Shown here piece by piece: positions 25,837 to 34,953 of a DNA stretch of 38,993 nt. Below the pieces are notes generated by a model. The model was not told the DNA's origin and made no database searches. It was given only the letters and a program-made list of their open reading frames with translations. This DNA comes from Acidobacteriaceae bacterium (GTDB lineage Bacteria; Acidobacteriota; Terriglobia; Terriglobales; Acidobacteriaceae), in NCBI GenBank assembly GCA_003156805.1, contig PMHV01000030.1:192167-231159 (forward strand). Reading direction: 5' to 3'. Position 1 is the first letter of the stretch. Each line of letters starts with the position of its first letter. The position numbers and the translations under genes are program-made.

Positions 25837-26065
25837 AAACCTTCCTCAAGAATGAATTAAGGGCGAACATCCACACAGGGAATCAGGGATACGTCAGCAC
25901 TATCTTACACGCAGACGTACCCACGCCGGCCGTAGAAGATTGACCTCGCGAAGGTCGACAAAGAACCGCGGATCGTCGGGAAAAGAGACTGCCAGGCCCG
26001 ATTTGCGCTCTAGGTAGAGACCTCTGCGGCGCGGGCCACTGCCGCGCACTCGAGAGGTGAGATCA

Positions 26066-26524
26066 CTACCTTGCTGAAGCTAGAAAATGCTCTGCGAGGA
26101 TTCTCTTCACTGTCTCCTCGTCCATCGCTGCAACCGGCTCTTTCGATCCGGTCGAAGCCGTGGCGAGCTTGCCTTTGATCCCGATATAGACTGCGTTATA
26201 GGGCTCGTCGCCAAGGTTCTCGACCCTATGCTTGAGAGGAGGATACCATCGCGCCTCGCCCGCCTTGGCAAACACTTCGCGTGTTTTTCCGTTCTCGTCT
26301 GTAAGGCGAAGATGACCTTCGGTGATACTCACCACCACGCCCCCGGGATGATCGTGCAGAGCCGACTTCTCATGCGGTCCGTAATGAACCGATAGAACCT
26401 GCACTCGGTCATTTTCAAAATCCAGTTTGTAGTGTCTTGATTCAACCTTGATGGGATCCTGAGCTAGCGCGAGGTGCGCAGCCAGACACAAAAACAGCCC
26501 TGCGCAGAATAGTCTGCACAACAT
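26066..26524 (-). CDS. secreted cupin-domain protein
   Basis: This 152-residue protein has a signal peptide (MLCRLFCAGLFLCLAAHLAL, cleavage near ALA/QDP) and one small cupin barrel. Motif 1 is GPHEKSALHDHPGGVVVSITEG with two histidines plus a Glu-like position. Motif 2, PPLKHRVENLGDEPYNAVYIG, has a His and an Asn. Such single-domain cupins may bind a metal, but no enzyme role can be given. The C-terminal 40 residues (TGSKEPVAAMDEETVKRILA) are helical. The gene stands alone, with about 220 bp of featureless DNA on either side. Confidence 0.82.
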   Translation of the reverse strand: MLCRLFCAGLFLCLAAHLALAQDPIKVESRHYKLDFENDRVQVLSVHYGPHEKSALHDHPGGVVVSITEGHLRLTDENGKTREVFAKAGEARWYPPLKHRVENLGDEPYNAVYIGIKGKLATASTGSKEPVAAMDEETVKRILAEHFLASAR

Positions 26525-26744
26525 TGTTCCGCCTCCCGGGTGCCGGTGAAAAGTGGTCTGCGTAAACTAAGGCCACGCTATCCCAGCACGCAAGGGCTGT
26601 CAATAACATCCAGGGACGGTAGGCCCAAAGGGGTAATTGGTTCAAGAGAGGCCGGCAATCACCAGGAAACGCGATGCAAGAACCAAATCAGCTTGCAACC
26701 TCTGAGGGAATCGTTCCACCTTTTCCGCAAGAGCGGTTTTTCCG

Positions 26745-27794
26745 CTATCGGAGATAATGTTCTTCCGGCAAGGCGCGCAGCCGGGCCGCCGCGTCTTCCG
26801 CCGTCATATCGCGCTGGGAAGACGCCAGCAACTCATAGCCAACTACGAATTTACGCACCGTCGCCGAGCGCAACAAAGGCGGGAAGAAATGAGAGTGAAA
26901 ATGCCACTCCGCATGTTCCTCGCCGTCGGTGGGCCGCTGATGAAATCCCATGGAGTAAGGAAACGAGCTCTCAAAAAGGTTGTCGTACCGCGTCGTCAGC
27001 CGCTGCAGGATATCGGCCAGGGCCAGGCGTTCATGGGCATCCAAAGCCGCGATATCCCCAATGTGTCGCCGGCTAAGCACAAGACTTTCGAAAGGCCACT
27101 CGGCCCAGAAGGGAACAATTGCCAAAAAGAAATCATTCTGGCAGACGACGCGCTCTTGTTCTGCATCTTCCAGCCGGGCATACTCACACAAAAGACAACT
27201 GTGATGCCGCTGGCGGTACTCCAACAGAGCAGACTGCTCCTGCCGCGGCACATTTGGAGTCGTTTGATTCGCCCAGATTTGCCCGTGCGGATGCGGGTTG
27301 CTGGCGCCCATCATCGCCCCGCGGTTTTCAAAGATCTGCACATAACGGATTTCCTGCCGCCCAGCCAGATCTTCATACTGCTCACTCCAAACCTCGACTA
27401 CCGGAAGGATGTCGTTCTTCTTCATGCGCGCCAGGGTCAGATCATGGCGTGGCGAAAAGCAAACCACTCGGCAGATCCCCATTTCAGTCTGGGCAACGAG
27501 AAGCTCCGAATCGCTTCCAGTCACGGTCACGCGGGGCACATCCAACCGGAGCGCGGCGAAGTCGTTATCGAAGACAAACGTACTCTCATAGGTGGGATTG
27601 CGCGCATCGCCGGCTCGCGCGTTTCCGGGGCACAGATAGCATTTGGGATCGTAACGCGGCACGGCTTCCGTCTCCGGTTTCTCCAACTGCCCTTGCCAGG
27701 GCCGTTGCGTGCGCTGCGGCGAGACCAGCACCCATTCCTGCATCAATGGGTTGTAGCGGCGATGGGGAATCTCTTTGAGCTTATTCAATTCCAA
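26745..27794 (-). CDS. galT: galactose-1-phosphate uridylyltransferase
   Basis: The 349-residue protein has the normal GalT length and motifs. It carries [21 protein letters not shown] at the N-terminus, a zinc-type CYLCPGN near residue 54 and CLLCEY near 200, [21 protein letters not shown] with the catalytic His-Pro-His, and [12 protein letters not shown] with [15 protein letters not shown] in the second HIT-like half. It exchanges UMP between UDP-glucose and galactose-1-phosphate in the Leloir pathway. The start is TTG at 27794, because the conserved RRYNPL segment must be included and the next ATG lies inside it. No galK or galE is adjacent. It is back-to-back with manD across 281 bp with no recognised boxes. 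Confidence 0.93.
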   Translation of the reverse strand: MELNKLKEIPHRRYNPLMQEWVLVSPQRTQRPWQGQLEKPETEAVPRYDPKCYLCPGNARAGDARNPTYESTFVFDNDFAALRLDVPRVTVTGSDSELLVAQTEMGICRVVCFSPRHDLTLARMKKNDILPVVEVWSEQYEDLAGRQEIRYVQIFENRGAMMGASNPHPHGQIWANQTTPNVPRQEQSALLEYRQRHHSCLLCEYARLEDAEQERVVCQNDFFLAIVPFWAEWPFESLVLSRRHIGDIAALDAHERLALADILQRLTTRYDNLFESSFPYSMGFHQRPTDGEEHAEWHFHSHFFPPLLRSATVRKFVVGYELLASSQRDMTAEDAAARLRALPEEHYLR

Positions 27795-28075
27795 TTGATC
27801 TGCCTGCGTCTGAACCGTTGCAAACGACTGTACTCCTTGACCGGGCTTACGATTGGGAGCGCGCTATTTTTCTATCGTTTGCGTTCCAAAGTCTGCATGG
27901 TTGCTGAAGTAGAATCATACCCGAGATGGGGGGGAGCCTTGTGGCCATATCACGCCCGCGTTGACGAGGCGGAATGGGACCGTGGCAGAGTGCACAATTA
28001 TCAGCGGGCTACCTTGCCCGACTAGAAAGCTGCAGGCGTTGCCGACGAAGTACAAGCTCAAGAGGAAATAACACA

Positions 28076-29284
28076 ATGAAAATTGTCGATGCCAAAGTGA
28101 TCGTCTGCTGTCCGGGCAGGAACTTCGTCACGCTGAAGCTCACGACGGAAGATGGAGTTTATGGACTAGGAGATGCGACCCTGAATGGGCGCGAGCTGGC
28201 CGTGGCCAGCTATCTGAAGGATTACGTCATTCCTCTGTTGATCGGGCGCGATGCGCGCCGGATCGAAGACACGTGGCAGTACTTTTATAAAGGAGCATAC
28301 TGGCGCCGCGGACCGGTAACGATGTCGGCGATCGCGGCGGTGGATACAGCTTTGTGGGACATCAAGGGAAAAGTCATGAATGCGCCGCTTTACCAGTTGC
28401 TCGGCGGCGCATCTCGCGATGCGGTGCTGGTATACGGACATGCAAGCGGCAGCGGGATTGAGGAGACCGTCCAAGCCGCAGCTCATTACATCAAGGGTGG
28501 GTATAAAGCGATTCGCGCGCAATCCGGCATTCCAGGATTGCCGAGCACCTATGGAGTGGGGCGCGGAGTTATGTACTACGAACCGGCCGAGAAGGATGCT
28601 CCGCCCGAGAATAGTTGGTCGTCGGAAGCGTACATGAATTTCGTTCCATCATTGTTTGCGCGACTGCGCAAAGAGTTCGGCAACGAACTGCACCTCTTGC
28701 ACGATGTCCATCATCGTCTCACTCCGATGGAGGCGGCCCGGTTGGGGAAAGAACTTGAGCCTCATCATTTGTTCTGGCTGGAAGATCCCACGCCCGCGGA
28801 ACTGCAAGAAGGTTTTCGCCTGATTCGCCAGCACACCACCACACCGCTAGCCGTGGGCGAAGTGTTCAACACCATCTACGATTGCCAGCAACTCATTCAG
28901 GAGCAGTTGATCGATTACATCCGTACAACGGTGGTGCACGCGGGGGGAATCACGCACCTGCGCCGGATTGCGAACCTTGCCGAGATGTACCAGGTTCGCA
29001 CAGGCTCACATGGGGCCACCGACCTAAGTCCCGTCTGTATGGGCGCGGCGCTGCACTTCGATCTCAGCGTACATAACTTCGGTATTCAGGAGTACATGAA
29101 GCACACAGACGAGACCGACCGTGTATTCCCGCACGCGTACAAGTTTGAGAACGGACTGATGCACCCGGGAGATGCACCGGGATTGGGAGTGGATATCGAA
29201 GAAGAGCTGGCGGCAAAGTATCCATACGCTGTGGCGTACTTACCGGTAAACCGCAAGCTGGACGGAACCATGCACAACTGGTAG
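28076..29284 (+). CDS. manD: D-mannonate dehydratase, enolase superfamily (ManD)
   Basis: The ATG at 28076 has AAGAGGAAA upstream. The 402 residues align without shifts to the well-studied ManD enzymes: metal ligands D210, E236 and E262, H212 in LLHDVHHRL, general-acid/base pair R147-Y159 (KAIRAQS, PSTYG), and a His in [20 protein letters not shown] near 312. The C-terminus ends GTMHNW, the conserved tryptophan end of the family. It dehydrates D-mannonate to 2-keto-3-deoxy-D-gluconate in the cytoplasm. It converges with uxaC and completes the hexuronate cluster. Some family members also act weakly on D-gluconate; the neighbours favour mannonate here. The upstream 281-bp gap should hold its own promoter. 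Confidence 0.95.
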   Translation: MKIVDAKVIVCCPGRNFVTLKLTTEDGVYGLGDATLNGRELAVASYLKDYVIPLLIGRDARRIEDTWQYFYKGAYWRRGPVTMSAIAAVDTALWDIKGKVMNAPLYQLLGGASRDAVLVYGHASGSGIEETVQAAAHYIKGGYKAIRAQSGIPGLPSTYGVGRGVMYYEPAEKDAPPENSWSSEAYMNFVPSLFARLRKEFGNELHLLHDVHHRLTPMEAARLGKELEPHHLFWLEDPTPAELQEGFRLIRQHTTTPLAVGEVFNTIYDCQQLIQEQLIDYIRTTVVHAGGITHLRRIANLAEMYQVRTGSHGATDLSPVCMGAALHFDLSVHNFGIQEYMKHTDETDRVFPHAYKFENGLMHPGDAPGLGVDIEEELAAKYPYAVAYLPVNRKLDGTMHNW

Positions 29285-29325
29285 CAAATCGGTCGGCAAA
29301 CAGTCTCGGCACTCGCTCGGCGTTT

Positions 29326-30774
29326 TCACACTCTTGCCGTTCCTGCCTGCGACTTGGGCCCCGGTTCCAGCCCCAGATAGTCGCGCGCGTTATTGAAGCA
29401 GATGTTTTGGATCACGGAGCCGATCAGCGGTTCATCGCTCGGCAGATCGCCCCGCTCCATCTCACCGCCGAGAAGATTGCACAGGACGCGGCGGAAATAT
29501 TCGTGCCGGGGGAATGACATGAACGAGCGGGAATCCGTCACCATGCCGATAAAGCGGGAAAGCAAGCCGGTTGCGGAAAGAGAATTCAATTGCCATTCGA
29601 TCCCGTGCTTCTGATCGAGAAACCACCAGGCGCTGCCAAATTGGATCTTGCCCGCAATTGACGCATCGTGCGACGAACCCTGAAAACTGCCGATCGCAGT
29701 TGCGAACGTGTAATTGTCGGCGGGATTGTTATTGTAGATGATTGTCCGCGGCAATGCGTTCTCGCTCTCCAGCAAATTGAGATATTCGTTCAGCGCTTTC
29801 GCCTGCGGCCAGTCACCGATCGAATCGAATCCCGTATCGGAACCGAGTTCGTGCTGACGCCGCATGTTCACATTGCGCAGTGCACCCAGGTGCAGCTGCT
29901 TCGTCCAATTCTTCGCCGAGTCCAGATGTCCGAAGAACAGCATCATGAACGAGGCGAATTCGTCGTGCTCCTCAGGACTGGCCGCAACACCCGACCACAC
30001 CTTGGCAAAAATGGAAGCCGCACGCGTTTCACTGCAAGGTTTGGCATAGCAGTGCGGCAGACCGTGATCGGAAAGCCGGCAGCCGTTGTCGTGGAAAAAC
30101 TTGTGACGAAGCTCTAAAGCCCGCAAGAAGGCTACGAAGTCAGAGATGCCGGTATTGCTGACCGCCTGGAGGCGCTCAACCCACGAGTTAAAGGCATCGG
30201 GCGCCGAGACCTGAAGCGACCGATCCGGGCGAAAGGTCGGATACATTCGAAATCCGCAATCGCTGCCGTTCACCGTCAGGTGATGCTGGAGACTGTCACA
30301 GGGATCGTCGGTGGTACAGAGGACCCGCACCCTGAACTTCCGGAGAATGCCTCGCGCCGTGAGATCGCCGCTTGAGAGAATTGAATTCGTCCGTTCCCAA
30401 ATTGCTTCAGCAGTTTGCTCGTCGAGCAGTTCGTCCATCTCGAAGTAACGCTTCAATTCCAGATGGGTCCAGTGATAAAGCGGATTTCGGATGGTGTAGG
30501 GGACGGTACGCGCCCAGGCCAGGAATTTTTCTTTCGGCGAAACTTCACCAGTGCAGTAACGCTCGGGAACGCCATTCGCTCGCATGGCTCGCCATTTGTA
30601 GTGATCCCCTTCGAGCGCGATCTCGAACAGGTTGCGGAACCGGCGATCTTGGGCGACGTCACTGGGTGATAAGTGCGAGTGATAATCCAGGATGGGCTGG
30701 GATGCGGCATAGCTTTCATACAGCCGGCGAGCGGTCTTTGAATGCAGCAGGAAGTTATCAGTGATGAAGTTCAA
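29326..30774 (-). CDS. uxaC: glucuronate isomerase
   Basis: The start chosen is TTG 30774 (LNFITDNFLLHSKTARRLYE), because GGAG lies six bases before it and any longer frame would run into eda. The 482 residues fit UxaC (about 470). Visible family motifs are ILDYHSHLSPSDVAQDRRF with the metal-binding HxH, GDHYKWRAMRANGV, LYHWTHLELKRYF, VLCTTDDPCDSL, PTFRPD, DHGLPHCYA, QLHLGALRNVNMR, SWWFLDQKHGIEWQL, FIGMVTDSRSFMSFPRHEYF. It isomerises D-glucuronate to D-fructuronate (and galacturonate to tagaturonate). It is the last gene of a five-gene minus-strand operon (SDR, MFS, kdgK, eda, uxaC), 28 bp after eda. Confidence 0.95.
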   Translation of the reverse strand: MNFITDNFLLHSKTARRLYESYAASQPILDYHSHLSPSDVAQDRRFRNLFEIALEGDHYKWRAMRANGVPERYCTGEVSPKEKFLAWARTVPYTIRNPLYHWTHLELKRYFEMDELLDEQTAEAIWERTNSILSSGDLTARGILRKFRVRVLCTTDDPCDSLQHHLTVNGSDCGFRMYPTFRPDRSLQVSAPDAFNSWVERLQAVSNTGISDFVAFLRALELRHKFFHDNGCRLSDHGLPHCYAKPCSETRAASIFAKVWSGVAASPEEHDEFASFMMLFFGHLDSAKNWTKQLHLGALRNVNMRRQHELGSDTGFDSIGDWPQAKALNEYLNLLESENALPRTIIYNNNPADNYTFATAIGSFQGSSHDASIAGKIQFGSAWWFLDQKHGIEWQLNSLSATGLLSRFIGMVTDSRSFMSFPRHEYFRRVLCNLLGGEMERGDLPSDEPLIGSVIQNICFNNARDYLGLEPGPKSQAGTARV

Positions 30775-30802
30775 CGAGGTCTCCGTGTCTCCGTTCTGTG
30801 GA

Positions 30803-31456
30803 TCAGGCTGCACTGCGGGCGTTGCGGACGATAGCGACGAAGTTTTGAGCCGCTTCAACAATCGGAGATGTATTGCCCGACTCGAGCGCCGATGCCGACA
30901 CCAACTCGCCTCCGATGCCGAGCGCGGCGGCTCCAGCAAGGATGAAACCAGCAGCCGTGGTCAGGTTCACGCCGCCGGTCGGAATCATCGGAATTTGCGG
31001 CAAAGGCGCTTTCAGAGCCTTGATGTATTTCGCGCCGCCCACTGTTCCGCAAGGAAAGATCTTGACGAAATCGCTGCCCGTTTTCCAGGCAGCGATCACC
31101 TCGGTTGGCGTGAGCGCGCCGGACATCATTACTTTGCCGGCGCGATTCGCAAATTTCACCGTCTCCGCATCGAACCCGGGACTCACAATGAATTCCGCGC
31201 CCGCATCGATGCATCGATTTGCCGTGTCGGCATCGAGCACCGTTCCGGCTCCTATCAACACTTCGGAACCGATACTCTTCGCCAGTTGGGCAATTACTTC
31301 GATCGCGCCCGGAACCGTCATTGTGACCTCCACAATCGGGATTCCGCCCGCGCAGACCGCCTCAGCGGCTTGCATCGCTTGTTTCGCGGTCGATGCCCGA
31401 ACAACCGGCACAATGCCGATCTCCGTGATCCGATTCGCAACTTCCTCTCTGGTCAT
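30803..31456 (-). CDS. eda: 2-dehydro-3-deoxy-phosphogluconate (KDPG) aldolase
   Basis: Starting at ATG 31456, the 217-residue protein is a class I KDPG/KHG aldolase. It has EIGIVPVVRASTAKQAMQAA, GGIPIVEVTMTVPGA with the catalytic Glu, VLIGAGTVLDADTANRCIDA, AEFIVSPGFDAETVKFANRA, the Schiff-base lysine in DFVKIFPCGTVGGAKYIKAL, and IPMIPTGGVNLTTAAGFILA. It splits KDPG to pyruvate and glyceraldehyde-3-phosphate. It sits 20 bp after kdgK and 28 bp before uxaC in the hexuronate operon. No strong ribosome site is seen; translational coupling with kdgK is possible. Confidence 0.94.
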   Translation of the reverse strand: MTREEVANRITEIGIVPVVRASTAKQAMQAAEAVCAGGIPIVEVTMTVPGAIEVIAQLAKSIGSEVLIGAGTVLDADTANRCIDAGAEFIVSPGFDAETVKFANRAGKVMMSGALTPTEVIAAWKTGSDFVKIFPCGTVGGAKYIKALKAPLPQIPMIPTGGVNLTTAAGFILAGAAALGIGGELVSASALESGNTSPIVEAAQNFVAIVRNARSAA

Positions 31457-31476
31457 AACGTATAACGCCCCGGCCT

Positions 31477-32622
31477 CTACCGGGCGATTCGTGCGCCCTT
31501 TCCCTGCATCGCCCGCCGCACTTCCTGGAGGGTCGCCATCGTGGTGTCTCCGGGCGTCGTCATCGCCAGCGCACCGTGGGCAGCGCCGCACTCGACCGCC
31601 CACTGTGGCCCCTGGCCGGTGAGAAAGCCATAGATCAATCCCGAGGCAAACGAATCTCCGCCGCCCACGCGATCGAAGATCTCCAGATTTTCCCGGCACT
31701 TCGCCTCATGGAAGTTCGCCCCATGGAAATCGCCATTCGCATAGCAGATGGCGCCCCAGTCGTTCAAGGTCGCAGTTCTTGCCTTGCGCAGCGTAGTCGC
31801 AACCACGGCAAAAGGAAACTCTTTGACCACCATCTCAATCATCTTTTTGAACGCTTCGCTTTCGATCTTCGAGACATGCTCGTCCAGTCCCTCGACCTGG
31901 AAACCCAGCGCAGATGAGAAGTCTTCCTCGTTGCCGAGCATAACGTCAACCAGCGGAGCAAGGCGCCGGTTCACCTCCTGTGCGCGCTTTTTTCCGCCGA
32001 TCGCCTTCCACAGAGACTCCCGGTAATTCAAATCGTAGGAGACAACTGTTCCGTTCTTCCTCGCCGCTTTCATGGCTTCCATGGCGACCTCGGGCGTGCT
32101 CTCAGACAGCGCGCAAAAAATGCCACCCGTATGAAACCATCGCGAGACATGCTTGCCGAAGATATCCTCCCAGTCTATGTCGCCGGGTTTCAATTGCGAA
32201 ACCGCCGTGTGCCCGCGGTCGGAACAACCCAAGGCCGGGCGGACGCCAAATCCTCGCTCTGTGAAATTCAATCCATTCCGCGCAGTGCGGCCCACCCCAT
32301 CGAATTCGACCCAGCGAATCAGGGACTGGTCCACGCCACCCTGATAGATAAGGTCTTGCAGCAATCTGCCCACAGGATTATCGACGATGGCAGTGACGAT
32401 TGCGCTATTCAAACCGAAGCACCTCTTCAGGCCGCGCGCGACGTTATATTCGCCTCCGCCTTCGGAGACTTCGAACTGCCGCGTGGTCCACACCCGACGG
32501 TCTCCAGGATCGAAACGAAGCATCACCTCGCCCAGACTGACCAGGTCCCAGCGGCACTGCTCCGAGGGTTTGATCGTAAGACCGGCCGAAGTAAGACTCG
32601 CTGAAGATTGTTCTCTATCCAT
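31477..32622 (-). CDS. kdgK: 2-keto-3-deoxygluconate kinase, PfkB family
   Basis: The 381-residue PfkB/ribokinase-type protein has an N-terminal WDLVSLGEVMLRFDPGDRRV, the substrate motif SEGGGEYNVARGLKR, VVSYDLNYRESLW, VDVMLGNEEDFSSAL, and the ATP/catalytic signature FDRVGGGDSFASGLIYGFLT with the active-site Asp. The longer-than-usual form and the GEYNVARGL motif resemble KDG kinases of Acidobacteriota and Planctomycetota. It phosphorylates KDG to KDPG. The gene is 37 bp after the MFS gene and 20 bp before eda. Its product is the substrate of the next gene, which makes the assignment firm despite the broad family. Confidence 0.9.
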   Translation of the reverse strand: MDREQSSASLTSAGLTIKPSEQCRWDLVSLGEVMLRFDPGDRRVWTTRQFEVSEGGGEYNVARGLKRCFGLNSAIVTAIVDNPVGRLLQDLIYQGGVDQSLIRWVEFDGVGRTARNGLNFTERGFGVRPALGCSDRGHTAVSQLKPGDIDWEDIFGKHVSRWFHTGGIFCALSESTPEVAMEAMKAARKNGTVVSYDLNYRESLWKAIGGKKRAQEVNRRLAPLVDVMLGNEEDFSSALGFQVEGLDEHVSKIESEAFKKMIEMVVKEFPFAVVATTLRKARTATLNDWGAICYANGDFHGANFHEAKCRENLEIFDRVGGGDSFASGLIYGFLTGQGPQWAVECGAAHGALAMTTPGDTTMATLQEVRRAMQGKGARIAR

Positions 32623-32659
32623 TTGCGCCTTTCCGTGACAGAACTTTCCCTGACTGAAT

Positions 32660-33997
32660 TTATATTTCTGCCACCCTAAACTCTACCGGTTTCAACTTCG
32701 GAACCAGACCGTGGATGATCGCCAATGCGATCAGATACGCCGAACCGGCGAGAAAGAACGGAACCGCATAGCTGTGGGTCCGCTGCAGAAAGAAAGATAC
32801 GATTTTCGCGATGAGCATTCCCCCGATAGCGCCCGCCATGCCGCCAATCCCGACCACAGAGGCAACCACTGTCCCCGGAAACATATCCGAAGACAAGGTG
32901 AGCAGGTTGCAAGAGAAACCCTGGTGCGCCGCGGCAGCGAGTCCGATCACCAGGACCGCTCCCCACAGCGATGCTAATTTAGGCGCGAAGACCACCGGCA
33001 CCACGCTGATAGCGCAAATCAGCATCGCAAATTTGCGGCTTGCGTTCACAGTCCTGCCGTGGCGTATGAGGGACGAGGAAAGCCATCCTCCCGCCACGCT
33101 GCCCGCGTCTGCCATCAAATAAATCACAACGATCGGCATGCCGATTTGCAAAAGAGCCAGCCCATGCTCGCGCTGAAGAAAATCGGGAATCCAAAACAGA
33201 TAGAACCACCAGACCGGATCCGTAATGAACTTTGCCAGGACGAAAGCCCAGGTTTGGCGATGAGCCAGCAGTTTAAACCAACCTATTTTGGTCTGGGGTG
33301 CGACGGGATCGCTGCAAATGTACTCCAACTCGGCTGGCGAGCAGGACGAATGCTGCTGCGGGCGGCGATACACCCACAGCCACAGCGCCAGCCAAACGAA
33401 TCCAACGCTACCCAGCAGGAAGAAGGCCGCGCGCCATCCCCAGTGCACAGCGATCCAGGGGACGATCAGGGGCGTAGCGATGGCGCCGAGATTACTCCCA
33501 GCATTAAAAATACCAGTCGCCAGCGCGCGCTCCTTCTTGGGGAACCACTCCGCAACAGCCTTCAGGCTGGCTGGAAACACTGCTGACTCGCCAAAACCCA
33601 GGACAAAGCGAGCCGCGAGAAAGCTCGTGAACGAACTCGCCATCCCGTGCGCAATCGAAGCCAGGCTCCAGAAGGCCATGGCCAGCGCATAGCCGAGCCG
33701 TGTCCCCACGCGATCGATGAATCGTCCGACCAGCATCATTCCCAGCGCGTAGGCAGCCTGGAAAGCAAATACGAGATTGCCGTAGTCGATTTCGCTCCAA
33801 CCCAGATCATGCTGCAAAGTGGTTTTCAGCACGCCGATGACCTGGCGATCCATATAGTTCTTCGTGAGGCCAAGTAGGAGAACCGTGCAAATGACCCATC
33901 GGAAGCGTCCGACATGTTGAGCGAGCTGTGCTCCGTCACTCGTCTTCAGTTTGGACTGGGATTCGGGTCCGGGTCTCGAGATGGACGGGAGATTCAT
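32660..33997 (-). CDS. MFS transporter, ACS family, probable hexuronate importer (ExuT-like)
   Basis: The 445-residue, 12-helix protein starts at ATG 33997. The first helix region carries LLGLTKNYMDRQVIGVLKTT, matching the NYxDRQ signature of the anion:cation symporter family. Helix 4-5 has the GFGESAVFPASLKAVAEWFP and KKERALATGIFNAGSNLGAI block, and the central loop is hydrophilic (RRPQQHSSCSPAELEYICSD). In other bacteria such proteins import glucuronate, galacturonate, galactonate or glucarate with protons. Position inside the operon between the SDR and kdgK indicates a hexuronate, most simply glucuronate. The first codons of the longer frame up to 34060 overlap the SDR stop and are not needed. 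Confidence 0.88.
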   Translation of the reverse strand: MNLPSISRPGPESQSKLKTSDGAQLAQHVGRFRWVICTVLLLGLTKNYMDRQVIGVLKTTLQHDLGWSEIDYGNLVFAFQAAYALGMMLVGRFIDRVGTRLGYALAMAFWSLASIAHGMASSFTSFLAARFVLGFGESAVFPASLKAVAEWFPKKERALATGIFNAGSNLGAIATPLIVPWIAVHWGWRAAFFLLGSVGFVWLALWLWVYRRPQQHSSCSPAELEYICSDPVAPQTKIGWFKLLAHRQTWAFVLAKFITDPVWWFYLFWIPDFLQREHGLALLQIGMPIVVIYLMADAGSVAGGWLSSSLIRHGRTVNASRKFAMLICAISVVPVVFAPKLASLWGAVLVIGLAAAAHQGFSCNLLTLSSDMFPGTVVASVVGIGGMAGAIGGMLIAKIVSFFLQRTHSYAVPFFLAGSAYLIALAIIHGLVPKLKPVEFRVAEI

Positions 33998-34060
33998 AAA
34001 GAAAACCTGGGGCGCGCTCGGATCACCGGGGCCGAAACACTGGCGACGGGCAGAACACAA

Positions 34061-34837
34061 TCACTGATTCACACCGCTGGCCAGGAATCCACCATCCACT
34101 GCAAGCAGATGGCCGGTCACAAAACTCGCGGCATCGGAGGCTAGGAACACGGCAGCACCGACCAACTCTTCGAGTTCGCCAAACCGCGCCGCCGGTGTAC
34201 GCACCAGAAACTCTCGTCCGCGCGGCGTCCCATCCAACAGAGCCGCATTCAAGCTGGTGCGGAAAACGCCCGGCAGCACCGCATTCACGCACACGCGGTA
34301 GCGCGCCCACTCGACCGCAAGCGACTTCGTAAGGGAAGCAACGCCAGCTTTGCTTGCGGCATAGGCGGCCACTTCGTACATGCCCAGGAAAGACGAAAGG
34401 GAAGCAACGTTGATGATCCTTCCGTACTGGCGCTCGATCATGTGGCGTCCAAACACCTGACAGGCGCGCAAGGTGCCGTTCAGGTTCGTTTCAAGGATCG
34501 CATTCCAATCGCTCTCGCTCATGTCGAGAATGGGCGTACGCTGAGTGATTCCGGCGCAGTTCACGAGGATATCAACCTTGCCGAACTCGGCGCAGGCTGC
34601 TTCCAAAAGCGCTTGCAGACTCGATCGATCGGCTACATCACAGGGGATCGCGAGCGAGCCCCGGCCTGCTTTTCTGATATCGCTGGCGACGGATTCGACC
34701 AGTTCGCGGCGTCGTCCCGAGGGAACGACGTTGGCGCCAGCTGCTGCCAGGCCCTTGGCGAGGGTCAGGCCGATGCCGGATGTTCCGCCAATAACAACGG
34801 CAGTCTTGGAATTGAGGTCGAGCGCTGGGTATCCCAT
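34061..34837 (-). CDS. SDR-family NAD(P) oxidoreductase, candidate fructuronate reductase
   Basis: The start is ATG 34837, four bases after AGGGACTTG-type SD; the protein has 258 residues. It is a classical SDR: AVVIGGTSGIGLTLAKGL (TGxxxGIG-like, here GGTSGIG), SGRRRE (NADP-leaning Arg after strand 2), CDVADRSS, LVNCAGITQRTP (NAG), IINVASLSSFLG with catalytic Ser, YAASKAGVASL with Tyr and Lys, and PGVFRTSLN. The close look is KduD/gluconate 5-dehydrogenase, which reduces 5-keto sugar acids. In this operon no UxuB-type fructuronate reductase is found, while all other steps are present. The SDR is therefore a good candidate for the fructuronate-to-mannonate step. KduD-like activity on 5-keto-deoxyuronate from alginate or pectin is the alternative. 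Confidence 0.88.
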   Translation of the reverse strand: MGYPALDLNSKTAVVIGGTSGIGLTLAKGLAAAGANVVPSGRRRELVESVASDIRKAGRGSLAIPCDVADRSSLQALLEAACAEFGKVDILVNCAGITQRTPILDMSESDWNAILETNLNGTLRACQVFGRHMIERQYGRIINVASLSSFLGMYEVAAYAASKAGVASLTKSLAVEWARYRVCVNAVLPGVFRTSLNAALLDGTPRGREFLVRTPAARFGELEELVGAAVFLASDAASFVTGHLLAVDGGFLASGVNQ

Positions 34838-34840
34838 CAA

Positions 34841-34953
34841 GTCCCTGTTTATAACATACCGGCTGACCTGACCGGATAGGTGCTTCCCAGTTGGTATCGT
34901 TCAGCGAAGTCGAAGTGTAAGCTACGGGTGGAGAGCAATCGAAACAGGAACTT
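34841..34953. promoter_or_regulatory. divergent promoter region between the uronate operon and the CE15 gene
   Basis: These 113 bp separate the SDR operon (left) and the secreted esterase (right), so both probably start here. ATACC (34856-34860) and GGTAT (34893-34897) face each other and resemble halves of the TTGGTATACCAA site of UxuR/ExuR-type GntR regulators, but they are 32 bp apart. TGACC also occurs twice in a row. No regulator gene for the cluster is in the window. The operator assignment is weak. Confidence 0.35.

Noticed and set aside
26757-28025. A 422-codon open frame on the plus strand antisense to galT.
   Set aside because: galT on the minus strand has all catalytic motifs; the antisense frame has no recognisable domain.
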